Shown here: piece after piece, positions 25,759 to 33,572 of the stretch | Layout of the letters: each line of letters begins with the position of its first letter | Position numbering within the stretch: position 1 is the first letter of the stretch | Source of the DNA: Bacillota bacterium | Lineage (GTDB): Bacteria; Bacillota; Clostridia; Acetivibrionales; Acetivibrionaceae | Assembly (NCBI GenBank): GCA_023421115.1 | Contig: JAEZUI010000070.1 | Location: forward strand, 5,478-69,477 | Direction of reading: 5' to 3' | DNA length: 64,000 bases | Notes under the pieces: generated by a model | What the model was told of the DNA's origin: nothing | What the model saw: only the letters and a program-made list of their open reading frames with translations | Database searches by the model: none | Program-made: the position numbers and the translations under genes

Positions 25759-25983
25759 GCTTACTTACAAATCTCGGCGGGTGCGTTTAGTTTTCGCGCA
25801 CCTTATTATTGTGCATGAAAATTAAATGTACCTTATCTCAGTGGACTCCTTTACATTCTAGTTCAAATTATGATACGATATTACAAATTATATCTTCAAA
25901 CCTTTTTAATGTGATTTCTAAAAAGCTTTGCGACTGCGTTTAAAAATAGTTGTTCAAATTTATAAATACGAGAGGATGGTTGT

Positions 25984-26535
25984 ATGTCAGAACAAATTAA
26001 GCAAATCAGCATGAGAATCAAGGAACTACGTGAGATTTCCGACCTTTCCCCCGAGTCTTTAGCAAAAGAGCTCAATATTCCTGTTGCTACCTACCTTGAA
26101 TACGAAAGCGGGAATACAGATATTCCTGTAAGTTTTCTTTATGAGATTGCCAATAAGTTTAATGTTGAGCTTGCTGCAATCCTTACAGGGGATGCTCCAA
26201 AGCTTCATACATATTCCGTCGTGCGTAAAGACAAGGGTGTAAGTGTTGACAGAAGGCAGGAGTACAAGTATCAGAGCCTTGCCTATAATTTCATTCACAA
26301 AAAAGCAGAGCCCTTTATGGTAACTGTCGAGCCCGAATCAGACACCAATGTGCACTATAATTCCCACCCTGGGCAAGAATTCAACTATGTTATCGAAGGG
26401 ACCTTAAAAGTAATCATAAATGGTCACGAAATTATACTCAATGAAGGTGATTCACTGTTTTTTGATTCGGGAGCAAATCATGGAATGAAGGCTATGAATA
26501 ATAAAACTGCTAAATTTTTAGCAATAATTTTATAA
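25984..26535 (+). CDS. XRE-family regulator with C-terminal cupin sensor
   Basis: A 183-residue protein with an HTH_XRE domain at residues 9-65 (IKELREISDLSPESLAKEL, then YLEYESGNTDIP). A cupin_2 domain is at about 105-183 (HPGQEFNYVIEGTLKVIING, then EGDSLFFDSGANHG). Regulators of this form usually sense a small metabolite through the cupin. Only 15 bp separate it from the acyl-CoA synthetase gene downstream, so the pair forms an operon and the regulator probably controls it. AGAGGATGG precedes ATG 25984. This XRE-cupin plus AMP-ligase pairing is widespread in Clostridia and relatives. Confidence 0.88.
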   Translation: MSEQIKQISMRIKELREISDLSPESLAKELNIPVATYLEYESGNTDIPVSFLYEIANKFNVELAAILTGDAPKLHTYSVVRKDKGVSVDRRQEYKYQSLAYNFIHKKAEPFMVTVEPESDTNVHYNSHPGQEFNYVIEGTLKVIINGHEIILNEGDSLFFDSGANHGMKAMNNKTAKFLAIIL

Positions 26536-26550
26536 TGGAGGTCGTAAGTA

Positions 26551-28203
26551 ATGCTGGAAAAATATATTCCCCGTGTAGATTTTAATTCATATGAAGATTT
26601 TTTTGAAAACTTTAAAATAAATGTACCAGATAACTTTAATTTTGCCTACGATGTTGTGGATGAAATTGCAGCCGCTACCCCAGATAGAGTAGCAATAGTT
26701 TGGTGTGATGAAAAAGGTGCTGAGGCAACTTTTACTTTTGGACAGCTAAAATACTATAGTGATAAGACTGCAAACTTTTTCACAAAAGCCGGTGTAGGAA
26801 AAGGCGACCCGGTTATGTTGATACTCAAAAGACGTTACGAGTTCTGGTTTGCCATTTTGGCACTTCATAAAATTGGTGCAATATGTATCCCTGCAACTCA
26901 TCTTCTCACTTCAAAGGATCTTATTTATAGAAATAATGCTGCAGATATAAAAATGATAGTTTCTGTAGCGGAAGAGGAAGTTATAAAGCATATAGAAGAA
27001 TCCATGGAAAAATCACCCACACTTAAAGCTGTTGGGCTTGTAGGCGGAACAAAGGAAGGTTGGTACGATTTCACTAAAGAAGTTGAAGATGCTTCCCCCG
27101 AATTTACCAGACCTACCGGTGATAAGGCTACCCAAAATGATAATATAATGCTTTTGTACTTTACATCAGGAACTACAGGTATGCCTAAAATGGTAAGGCA
27201 TAATTTCACATATCCGTTAGGCCATATCATAACTGCAAAGTACTGGCAAAACGTTGTAGAAGGTGGCTTACACCTTACTGTTGCAGACACAGGATGGGCT
27301 AAAGCAGTATGGGGTAAAATATACGGACAATGGTTGGCCGGAAGTGCAGTTTTTGTTTACGATTATGATAAGTTTGTACCGAGAGAACTCTTAAATGTTA
27401 TATGCAAACATGGCGTCACAACTTTCTGTGCACCTCCAACCATATATCGCTTCTTTATTAAGGAGGATTTAACTCAATACGATTTAAGCAAATTGAAATA
27501 TTGCGCCATAGCCGGTGAACCTCTAAATCCCGAAGTTTATAACCAGTTTCTTAATGCAACGGGCATAAAATTAATGGAAGGCTATGGTCAAACCGAGCTT
27601 ACAGTTGTATTAGGCACTTATCCTTGGATGGAACCCAAACCAGGATCAATGGGCAAACCCACTCCCGGTTATGAAGTTGATATAGTTGATGAAAATGGAA
27701 AATCCTGCGAAGTTGGTGAAGAAGGCCAGATAATAATAAGGACAGGAAAAAAATTGCCTGTAGGTATTTTTGGAGGCTACTATAGAGATGAAGCCTTAAC
27801 TAAAAAGGTTTGGCGTGATGATGTCTACCACACAGGAGATATGGCCTGGAAAGATGAAGACGGCTATTTTTGGTTCGTGGGAAGAGCCGATGATGTAATC
27901 AAAAGTTCCGGATACAGAATAGGACCTTTTGAAGTTGAAAGTGCTCTTTTAGAGCATGCTGCCGTATTAGAGTGTGCCATAACAGCAGTTCCCGATCCTG
28001 TCAGAGGCCAAATAGTAAAAGCTACTGTAGTATTGACTAAAAACTATACTGCTGGTGACGAGCTTGTAAAAGAGCTTCAGGAACATGTAAAAAAAGTAAC
28101 CGCACCATATAAATATCCTAGAATAATAGAATTTGTTGATGAGCTTCCAAAGACCATCAGCGGAAAAATACGCAGAGTTGAAATACGTCAAAAGGATTCA
28201 TAA
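26551..28203 (+). CDS. AMP-forming acyl-CoA synthetase (acetyl/medium-chain acyl-CoA ligase family)
   Basis: Activates a carboxylic acid to acyl-AMP and then acyl-CoA. The product is 550 residues with the AMP-binding signature YFTSGTTGMPKM (about residues 205-216). Further motifs are GYGQTE near 348, YHTGDMAWKDEDGYFWFVGR near 430, and the C-terminal catalytic-lysine motif PKTISGKIRR near 535. The sequence resembles the MACS/acetyl-CoA synthetase branch. The substrate is not predictable (short, branched or aromatic acids are possible). The SD ATGGAGG precedes ATG 26551. It is the second gene of an operon with the XRE-cupin regulator, and a terminator at 28284-28326 ends it. Confidence 0.88.
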   Translation: MLEKYIPRVDFNSYEDFFENFKINVPDNFNFAYDVVDEIAAATPDRVAIVWCDEKGAEATFTFGQLKYYSDKTANFFTKAGVGKGDPVMLILKRRYEFWFAILALHKIGAICIPATHLLTSKDLIYRNNAADIKMIVSVAEEEVIKHIEESMEKSPTLKAVGLVGGTKEGWYDFTKEVEDASPEFTRPTGDKATQNDNIMLLYFTSGTTGMPKMVRHNFTYPLGHIITAKYWQNVVEGGLHLTVADTGWAKAVWGKIYGQWLAGSAVFVYDYDKFVPRELLNVICKHGVTTFCAPPTIYRFFIKEDLTQYDLSKLKYCAIAGEPLNPEVYNQFLNATGIKLMEGYGQTELTVVLGTYPWMEPKPGSMGKPTPGYEVDIVDENGKSCEVGEEGQIIIRTGKKLPVGIFGGYYRDEALTKKVWRDDVYHTGDMAWKDEDGYFWFVGRADDVIKSSGYRIGPFEVESALLEHAAVLECAITAVPDPVRGQIVKATVVLTKNYTAGDELVKELQEHVKKVTAPYKYPRIIEFVDELPKTISGKIRRVEIRQKDS

Positions 28204-28283
28204 AATACCATTAGTGATCACTGATGCTATATAAACTACTAGGTTTTGACTCTTTCATTTTTCTAATACAAATGTAAATATAA

Positions 28284-28326
28284 AAAAACAGCTGCATGCT
28301 TACTTTTCAAACATGCAGTTGTTTTA
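28284..28326. terminator. Bidirectional terminator between acyl-CoA synthetase and htpG
   Basis: Stem AAAACAGCTGCATG with CATGCAGTTGTTTT (14 bp with one G-U). A/T runs on both sides serve the convergent genes. Confidence 0.8.
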
Positions 28327-28352
28327 TGGGCATTAATCTGTTTTTATTTATT

Positions 28353-30251
28353 CTAATCAGCAAGTCTTGATAAGATCATATTGCTTCTTTCAATAAATTT
28401 GTTCATTGCATCGGGTTCTAAGTGTTTATGACTCATTAGTGCAAGATCGTATACATGTTCGCAGATAAGCTGTACATCTTCTTTTCTCTCTTCCTTCTCT
28501 TTGAGGCTTATCAGAGAGCGAATCAAATTATTGTTTCTATTTAGCACTAAAGTCTCATCATTGCCATACATTCCTCCAAAATTAAAACCTCCGTAGTTTT
28601 TTGCCATCTCCTGCATTCTACGTGATTGTTCCGATAAAAGTATCATAGCTGGCACAGACTCTGCCTTCAAAGCCTCAACCTGCACCTTCAAACTCTCATT
28701 GTTCAAACTGCCTTTAAATATCTTTTCGAGACCTTCGGACAACTCTTTTACAGCTTCATCATCCTTATTATCATCGGTATTCTTCAAGCTGTCGCTTATA
28801 TCAGAATCTATACGAAGGAATTTAACGTCCTTCTCTTCCATCTCAAGGTATTGGATAAAGTGGCTGTCAATCATAGTAGAAAGATTAACCGCTTCCATTC
28901 CTTGCTCCTTGAATAATTTGATATATTGAGCCTGCTGCCTTTGATCCGTAACATAGAATACCTTGTTTTCATGCTTTTCCTTATTGCGTTCTAAATATTC
29001 CTTTAATGTAACATATTCGTCATTCGTAGTTTTAAAGATAAGAATATCTTTAACCTTCTCAAAAAATTTCTTTTCTTTAATACATCCAAATTTCACAAAA
29101 GGATTTATATCATCCCAATATTTATTGAAGACTTCTCTCTCTTTTTCAAACAGTGAAGTCAATTTGTCGGCAACCTTCTTAGTTATGTGTGTGGAGATTT
29201 TTGTAACATAACCATCATTTTGCAAGAAGCTTCTCGACACATTAAGAGGAAGATCCGGGCAATCAATAGTTCCTTTAAGTAGCATCAGAAATTCAGGTAT
29301 AACTTCTTTTATGTTATCAGCCACAAACACCTGATTATAAAATAACTTTATTTGACCTTCCATAGTATCAAATTCATGTTTCAATTTAGGGAAATACAAA
29401 ATACCTTTTAAATTAAAAGGATAATCCATATTCAAATGTATCCAGAATAACGGCTCATTAAAGTCAAAGAATACTTTTCTGTAAAAATCCTTATACTCTT
29501 CATCGGTACAATCTTTTGGATTTTTCAGCCATAAAGGATTTGTATCATTGAGAGGTTTAGGTTCTTCGATCTTGTCCTCTTCCTTGCCTTCTTCCTTATC
29601 CTTTTCACTCTTCTTCTCATTTGCATCCTCTAAATACAATTCGTAAGGCAAAAAGGAGAAATATTTGACAAGTATTTCTCTCACCTTGTAGGTTTCAAGA
29701 AATTCCTTGCTGTCTTCAGCAATATATAAAGTTATGGTAGTGCCTCTTTCGGTTCTGTCGGACTTGTCCATTTCATACTCAGTACCACCGTCACTTACCC
29801 ATTTTACAGCCTGGGCTCCCTCCTGATAAGACAGTGTATCAATCTGAACTTTATCGGATACCATAAATGCAGAGTAAAAGCCTAAACCGAAGTGTCCTAT
29901 GATCTGACTGTCATCTGCCTTGTCTTTATACTTTTCAACAAAGTCCTTAGCGCCTGAGAAAGCTATCTGATTGATGTACTTGTTCACCTCTTCAGAAGTC
30001 ATTCCCAATCCGTTGTCAATTATCTGTATGGTCTTTTTCTCGCCATCAACAATAACTTTTATATAATACTTCTCATCGCTATTGATATTTGCTTCTCCAA
30101 TAGTTGCAAGTTTTTTAAGTTTGCTTATGGCATCACTTCCGTTTGAAACCAATTCACGTACAAAAATATCCTTTTCAGAATAAAGCCACTTCTTTATAAT
30201 AGGAAAAATGTTTTCTGTATTTATGGATATTGTTCCACTTTGGTGATTCAT
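28353..30251 (-). CDS. htpG: Hsp90-family chaperone HtpG
   Basis: An ATP-dependent cytoplasmic chaperone of 632 residues. The GHKL ATPase domain at the N-terminus shows ELVSNGSDAISKL, DNGLGM and GHFGLGFYSAFMV. An acidic linker (EKKSEKDKEEGKEEDKIEE, about 215-233) separates it from the middle domain (NPLWLKNPKDCTDEEY; NVSRSFLQND). A typical dimerisation domain ends the protein. The ATG at 30249-30251 follows AGGAGG by 8 nt; a GTG one codon upstream is the alternative. A perfect CIRCE operator and a TTGACA promoter lie upstream, so control by HrcA in response to heat or misfolding is likely. Confidence 0.96.
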   Translation of the reverse strand: MNHQSGTISINTENIFPIIKKWLYSEKDIFVRELVSNGSDAISKLKKLATIGEANINSDEKYYIKVIVDGEKKTIQIIDNGLGMTSEEVNKYINQIAFSGAKDFVEKYKDKADDSQIIGHFGLGFYSAFMVSDKVQIDTLSYQEGAQAVKWVSDGGTEYEMDKSDRTERGTTITLYIAEDSKEFLETYKVREILVKYFSFLPYELYLEDANEKKSEKDKEEGKEEDKIEEPKPLNDTNPLWLKNPKDCTDEEYKDFYRKVFFDFNEPLFWIHLNMDYPFNLKGILYFPKLKHEFDTMEGQIKLFYNQVFVADNIKEVIPEFLMLLKGTIDCPDLPLNVSRSFLQNDGYVTKISTHITKKVADKLTSLFEKEREVFNKYWDDINPFVKFGCIKEKKFFEKVKDILIFKTTNDEYVTLKEYLERNKEKHENKVFYVTDQRQQAQYIKLFKEQGMEAVNLSTMIDSHFIQYLEMEEKDVKFLRIDSDISDSLKNTDDNKDDEAVKELSEGLEKIFKGSLNNESLKVQVEALKAESVPAMILLSEQSRRMQEMAKNYGGFNFGGMYGNDETLVLNRNNNLIRSLISLKEKEERKEDVQLICEHVYDLALMSHKHLEPDAMNKFIERSNMILSRLAD

Positions 30252-30315
30252 CACAGCACCCTCCTGTCCAATTTTTTTAATATTGGGAATACTAAAAATA
30301 AACTCCCTAATGAAT

Positions 30316-30345
30316 ATATTACATTCCTATACAAAAACTTGTCAA
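30316..30345 (-). promoter_or_regulatory. Sigma-A type promoter of htpG
   Basis: On the minus strand, TTGACA (30340-30345) is followed after 18 bp by TAATAT (30316-30321), placed about 65 bp before the htpG start codon and next to the CIRCE element. Confidence 0.65.
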
Positions 30346-30352
30346 GTTAATT

Positions 30353-30379
30353 TTAGCACTCACCAAATGTGAGTGCTAA
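30353..30379. promoter_or_regulatory. CIRCE operator (HrcA binding site)
   Basis: A perfect inverted repeat, TTAGCACTC, then 9 bp, then GAGTGCTAA, the consensus CIRCE sequence bound by HrcA. It is directly upstream of the -35 box of the htpG promoter and downstream of the Fur-family gene stop. Confidence 0.95.
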
Positions 30380-30413
30380 TAATTTGCTTGATTTTAATTA
30401 GAATAATCTGCCT

Positions 30414-30842
30414 TTACTCATTTTTTCTGCATTTTGGACAAAGACCATACAATTCTAATTTGTGTCCCGTTATATTAAAATTAGTTTTGTTAACCAAGTC
30501 CTTTTCAAGTGTTTCTAAAGGACAAATACTTATTGGGATAGATTTATGACAGCTAGTACATGTTATGTGATGCTTATGACCTTCTAAAACAAGTTGATAC
30601 CTTGCTCTGCCTTCACTCATTATACATTTGTCCAACAGACCTTTACTTTCTAAAAGATCGAGAGTTCTATAGACCGTTGAAAGATTTGTTGATGCTCCGG
30701 ATTCCTTAACAAGAAGAAAAATCTCCTCTGCCGACAAGGGAATTTCCGTTTTGACAAGTACCTCTAAAATCACTTTTCTTGATTTTGTACTTTTACATCC
30801 GATTTGCGAAAGTATTGTGTCATAGTTCGGACTTTTTTCCAT
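30414..30842 (-). CDS. Fur-family transcriptional regulator
   Basis: A 142-residue metalloregulator. The N-terminal winged helix (TKSRKVILEVLVKTEIPLSA, then STVYRTLDLLESKGLL) is followed by the dimerisation domain. That domain has HKHHITCTSC with the metal-binding His-rich motif and first zinc CxxC, and a second CPKC near the C-terminus. Whether it senses Fe, Zn or peroxide (Fur, Zur, PerR) cannot be settled by eye. AAAGGATGA precedes ATG 30840-30842. The upstream prepilin peptidase is 41 bp away on the same strand. Confidence 0.88.
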   Translation of the reverse strand: MEKSPNYDTILSQIGCKSTKSRKVILEVLVKTEIPLSAEEIFLLVKESGASTNLSTVYRTLDLLESKGLLDKCIMSEGRARYQLVLEGHKHHITCTSCHKSIPISICPLETLEKDLVNKTNFNITGHKLELYGLCPKCRKNE

Positions 30843-30883
30843 AATAATTCATCCTTTAAATCTATAATTATTTTTATTTTACT

Positions 30884-31429
30884 TTAAGCCTGAACATATT
30901 TCAACATAACACCTAAAATAAAAACAATTGTTCCAAAAAAAACTGCATATGCAAAGGGAAACTTCCCACTATCTTCCTTATTCCCGAACTCTGTATAGGG
31001 TATAAACCTTAGAGTCAGAATTAACGACTTTAAATAGTTATACAAATGCAATATTCTGTCCTTTGCATTTTTTCTAACTATGATTAAGATTAATGCTATT
31101 ATTCCACCTGCAATAAATGAATATGCCAAAATTTCGAAGATATATTTCGCACCAAAAACAGCACCTAAAGCACTAAAAAGCTTTATATCGCCTGCTCCGA
31201 GCATTTTTAGGGCATATAGTATAAACAACAATAACAGAGGTATAATAACTCCTAGAAATGAATCTATAAAGCCCTTATATCCATGCGCTATTGTATTTGT
31301 CAACATGCCTATAATTATGAATGTTAAGGAAACTATATTCTTAATCTTGTAGCTTCTAATATCACTTCTCAAGGCTATAGCCAAAAGGATCGTACCTTCA
31401 ATACAGTTAATTATTATTTCCCCCACCAC
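30884..31429 (-). CDS. A24-family prepilin peptidase (CpaA/TadV-like)
   Basis: A 181-residue membrane aspartyl peptidase with about six hydrophobic segments. The two catalytic Asp motifs are visible: RSDIRSYKIKN (first Asp) and GAGDIKLFSALGA (second Asp, GxGD). It is short and lacks the N-methyltransferase zinc domain of PilD, as in CpaA/TadV peptidases that process Flp-type prepilins. Its FHA-domain upstream neighbour is a type also found in clostridial Tad loci. The other tad/cpa genes are not in the window. The start is uncertain: a GTG at 31427-31429 lies within a G-rich run, and a TTG 15 codons later is possible. Confidence 0.82.
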   Translation of the reverse strand: MVGEIIINCIEGTILLAIALRSDIRSYKIKNIVSLTFIIIGMLTNTIAHGYKGFIDSFLGVIIPLLLLFILYALKMLGAGDIKLFSALGAVFGAKYIFEILAYSFIAGGIIALILIIVRKNAKDRILHLYNYLKSLILTLRFIPYTEFGNKEDSGKFPFAYAVFFGTIVFILGVMLKYVQA

Positions 31430-31451
31430 CCATTTGACTTTTTTTAATTAA

Positions 31452-31523
31452 GGGATAACGAAAAAATAACTTCTTATTCTCATAGTGTGAGAACATTATC
31501 AAATCAAGTTTTTCCGTTATCCC
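31452..31523. mobile_element. Family 2 small inverted-repeat element, copy 2
   Basis: A 72-bp copy with ends GGGATAACGAAAAAA and GTTTTTCCGTTATCCC. It is the inverted counterpart of copy 1 (4987-5058). The internal block TTCTTATTCTCATA...ACATTATCAAA is conserved in both. Confidence 0.8.
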
Positions 31524-31552
31524 AGAGTTGGAACTTATAATTTAATCGTTCC

Positions 31553-31577
31553 TAATAAGGTCATATCAAAAAGCAAC
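31553..31577. repeat. Possible solo end of a family 1 element
   Basis: TAAGGTCATATCAAAAAGCAAC resembles the family 1 left end (TAAGGCCATTTCAAAAAATAAC) but no second half is recognisable. Confidence 0.35.
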
Positions 31578-31593
31578 AAAAACCCTTTCTTAC

Positions 31594-33228
31594 TCACAAG
31601 ACTATAAATAAGAATTCACCATTTGCTAAAGTTATTTTATCATTGTTTTTTATCTCATACTCTTTGTTGCTATCAAGCCTTTTTCCATTTATGTATGTAC
31701 CGTTTTTTGAATTAAGGTCTCTTAAATAATAACATCCATCTCGGGTAATAATTTCAGCATGTACTTTTCCTATAGCATTGTTTGAATGCACATAGTCAAC
31801 CTGTCCCTCAAGTCTTCCAATTACAAAACTAGGCTTATTTATTACAACATCTTCAACACCGCTATCCGTATAAATTTGAAGATGTGGATGTTTTAAATCT
31901 GAACTACCCAACAAAACAGTTTCATTTACATTACTGCTTATCTTAATGGGCACGGACTTTATTTCTTCAACTGGTTGCTTACCCACTTCACTTTGATAGG
32001 GTTTCTCAAAAACCTCAGGTAAATTACTATTTATATCTGCTCTTTTGTTTTCTTTAGGGTTATCTTTCTTTACATCAGGAATTTTTGTTTGAACGTTTAC
32101 TTTTGAATCTTTAGATGGCCTTTCAACAATCTTAGGCGCAAGTGAATTATACCTCGGCTTGTTTTCCGGTCTTTTAACAGCTACAGGCTTATTAGAGCTT
32201 CTTTCGCTCACTATTTTTATTTTTAGCACATTCTTCCACATAAAATAGCTAGCAGCCGCAGTAACTAGTATAAGTCCAAAAGCAGTAGAAACTTTATCAT
32301 TGCCTAGAGAATCGAGCTTTCCTGAAAAAAACAGTACCAAAACAATTATTACTATTACAGCTTGTATTAATGCACCTATAACAATATTAGGCTTACCGGA
32401 TAGGTCATCAATAATATTTTTACTCTGTGCATCAGTACTTCTTAATTCCTTTATTTGCCTATTATTTGAAGAAATATCTTTTTTTAAGTCCCTACTCTCC
32501 AGAGCTTTTGGTTTTGGTATATCAACTTTTGACTTGTTTGGTTTAGAATCAGTCTCGTCCTTTTCCTGTATACCTGTATTTGCAGGAGTTTGTGCTCCTC
32601 TAGGAATTTCGTTCGGTTTATTTGGATCTGTCTCCTGTTGCTTTCCTACAACTCTTTTCATTTCCTTTAGAAACTTATCAAAATCTATTATACTGAAGTT
32701 GTCTTTTTTTAAAAAACTTAAAAATTGCTGCAAGAAACTATCGCTATTCTCTTCATAAATATTTGCACTATATACCACAAAATTTATAGCAAAATTTTTT
32801 AAAGCTTTTGTAATATCAATATCCAGTTTTACGGGTATATACATTAGTGAAATGCACATCGTATCCGGACTTATGTATATATATTCATCATCTAGCAAAA
32901 AAGAATTGTCCGAAAGAAAAAGACCTTTAGAGCTTAAAAGGGTCTTTACAATACCTGAAAAGATGTCTACAAACTCATTTTTACTGAGTTGACTCCGTCT
33001 TAAGTATTGTGAAAGAGAAAGCTTTGAAGTCACATTGTAATATAAATTAATCCTATTGTTATTCCTTCTTACATCAAGAGGTAAAATATGCTTATTAGGA
33101 TTTTTTGCTAGCATATTGACTTGAAATTCCACAATACTGTCATCCTTAGAGATGCTGGCCACCAAAAAGCTTCCGGTAACACCACTTTCATAAGTAAAGA
33201 TAAATCTATCTTTGATGGTATTTTCCAT
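31594..33228 (-). CDS. FHA-domain membrane protein with DUF6382-like N-terminus
   Basis: The product is 544 residues. Residues 1-195 form a globular cytoplasmic domain resembling DUF6382 (TYESGVTGSFLV, then SKLSLSQYLRR). Charged linkers flank two adjacent membrane helices at about 280-300 and 306-324. The C-terminus (about 460-540) is a forkhead-associated domain: FVIGRL, the phosphothreonine-contacting segment SNNAIGKVHAEI, and LRDLNSKNGTYINGKRL. It should bind phosphothreonine peptides, for example products of a PrkC-type kinase. Proteins of this layout accompany Tad/Flp pilus genes in Clostridia, and the prepilin peptidase follows here. Repeat elements lie at both ends of the gene. Confidence 0.8.
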   Translation of the reverse strand: MENTIKDRFIFTYESGVTGSFLVASISKDDSIVEFQVNMLAKNPNKHILPLDVRRNNNRINLYYNVTSKLSLSQYLRRSQLSKNEFVDIFSGIVKTLLSSKGLFLSDNSFLLDDEYIYISPDTMCISLMYIPVKLDIDITKALKNFAINFVVYSANIYEENSDSFLQQFLSFLKKDNFSIIDFDKFLKEMKRVVGKQQETDPNKPNEIPRGAQTPANTGIQEKDETDSKPNKSKVDIPKPKALESRDLKKDISSNNRQIKELRSTDAQSKNIIDDLSGKPNIVIGALIQAVIVIIVLVLFFSGKLDSLGNDKVSTAFGLILVTAAASYFMWKNVLKIKIVSERSSNKPVAVKRPENKPRYNSLAPKIVERPSKDSKVNVQTKIPDVKKDNPKENKRADINSNLPEVFEKPYQSEVGKQPVEEIKSVPIKISSNVNETVLLGSSDLKHPHLQIYTDSGVEDVVINKPSFVIGRLEGQVDYVHSNNAIGKVHAEIITRDGCYYLRDLNSKNGTYINGKRLDSNKEYEIKNNDKITLANGEFLFIVL

Positions 33229-33324
33229 ATATAAACTTCCTCCCTTTTAAAGCCGTTATCCTTTAATTTATATCGGAAAGATTTGCTAATAATTAATAAG
33301 AATTCAGAATATATTTTTCAATAA

Positions 33325-33467
33325 GGTGATTCCAAAAAAATAACTGGTCACTGGGTGTTTCAAAAAAGTTGATTTACATTTTTTGCGTTGCAAAATAATG
33401 TTCCTATGTTTGAAGCTTTATAGCTTCATTAATAGGTTGAAACTATATATATTGACTTATAAACACC
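33325..33467 (+). mobile_element. Family 1 MITE-like element, copy G
   Basis: A 143-bp element flanked by TAA on both sides (33322-33324, 33468-33470). It has a left end GGTGATTCCAAAAAAATAACTG and nested GGTGTTTCAAAAAAGTTG. The palindrome is GAAGCTTTATAGCTTC and the right end is ATAAACACC. It is the closest relative of copy A, in reverse orientation. Confidence 0.85.
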
Positions 33468-33493
33468 TAAGCTAAAAATATAGTTACAAAGCT

Positions 33494-33534
33494 CTAAAAA
33501 AGTATAACAGCGCAATCTTAGATTACGCTGTTAC
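33494..33534 (-). terminator. Intrinsic terminator of the GGDEF-ATPase gene
   Basis: Minus-strand hairpin AACAGCGTAATC / GATTGCGCTGTT with a 3-nt loop, followed by ATACTTTTTT, about 40 bp past the stop codon at 33573. Confidence 0.8.
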
Positions 33535-33572
33535 TCAGGTATTTTTTAATATTTTGAAGCATTCCAAGATAT

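Noticed and set aside
25778..25803. GGTGCG...CGCACC hairpin after rpoZ as a second terminator
   Set aside because: The stem is short and the following sequence lacks a clear T run. A better terminator precedes it.
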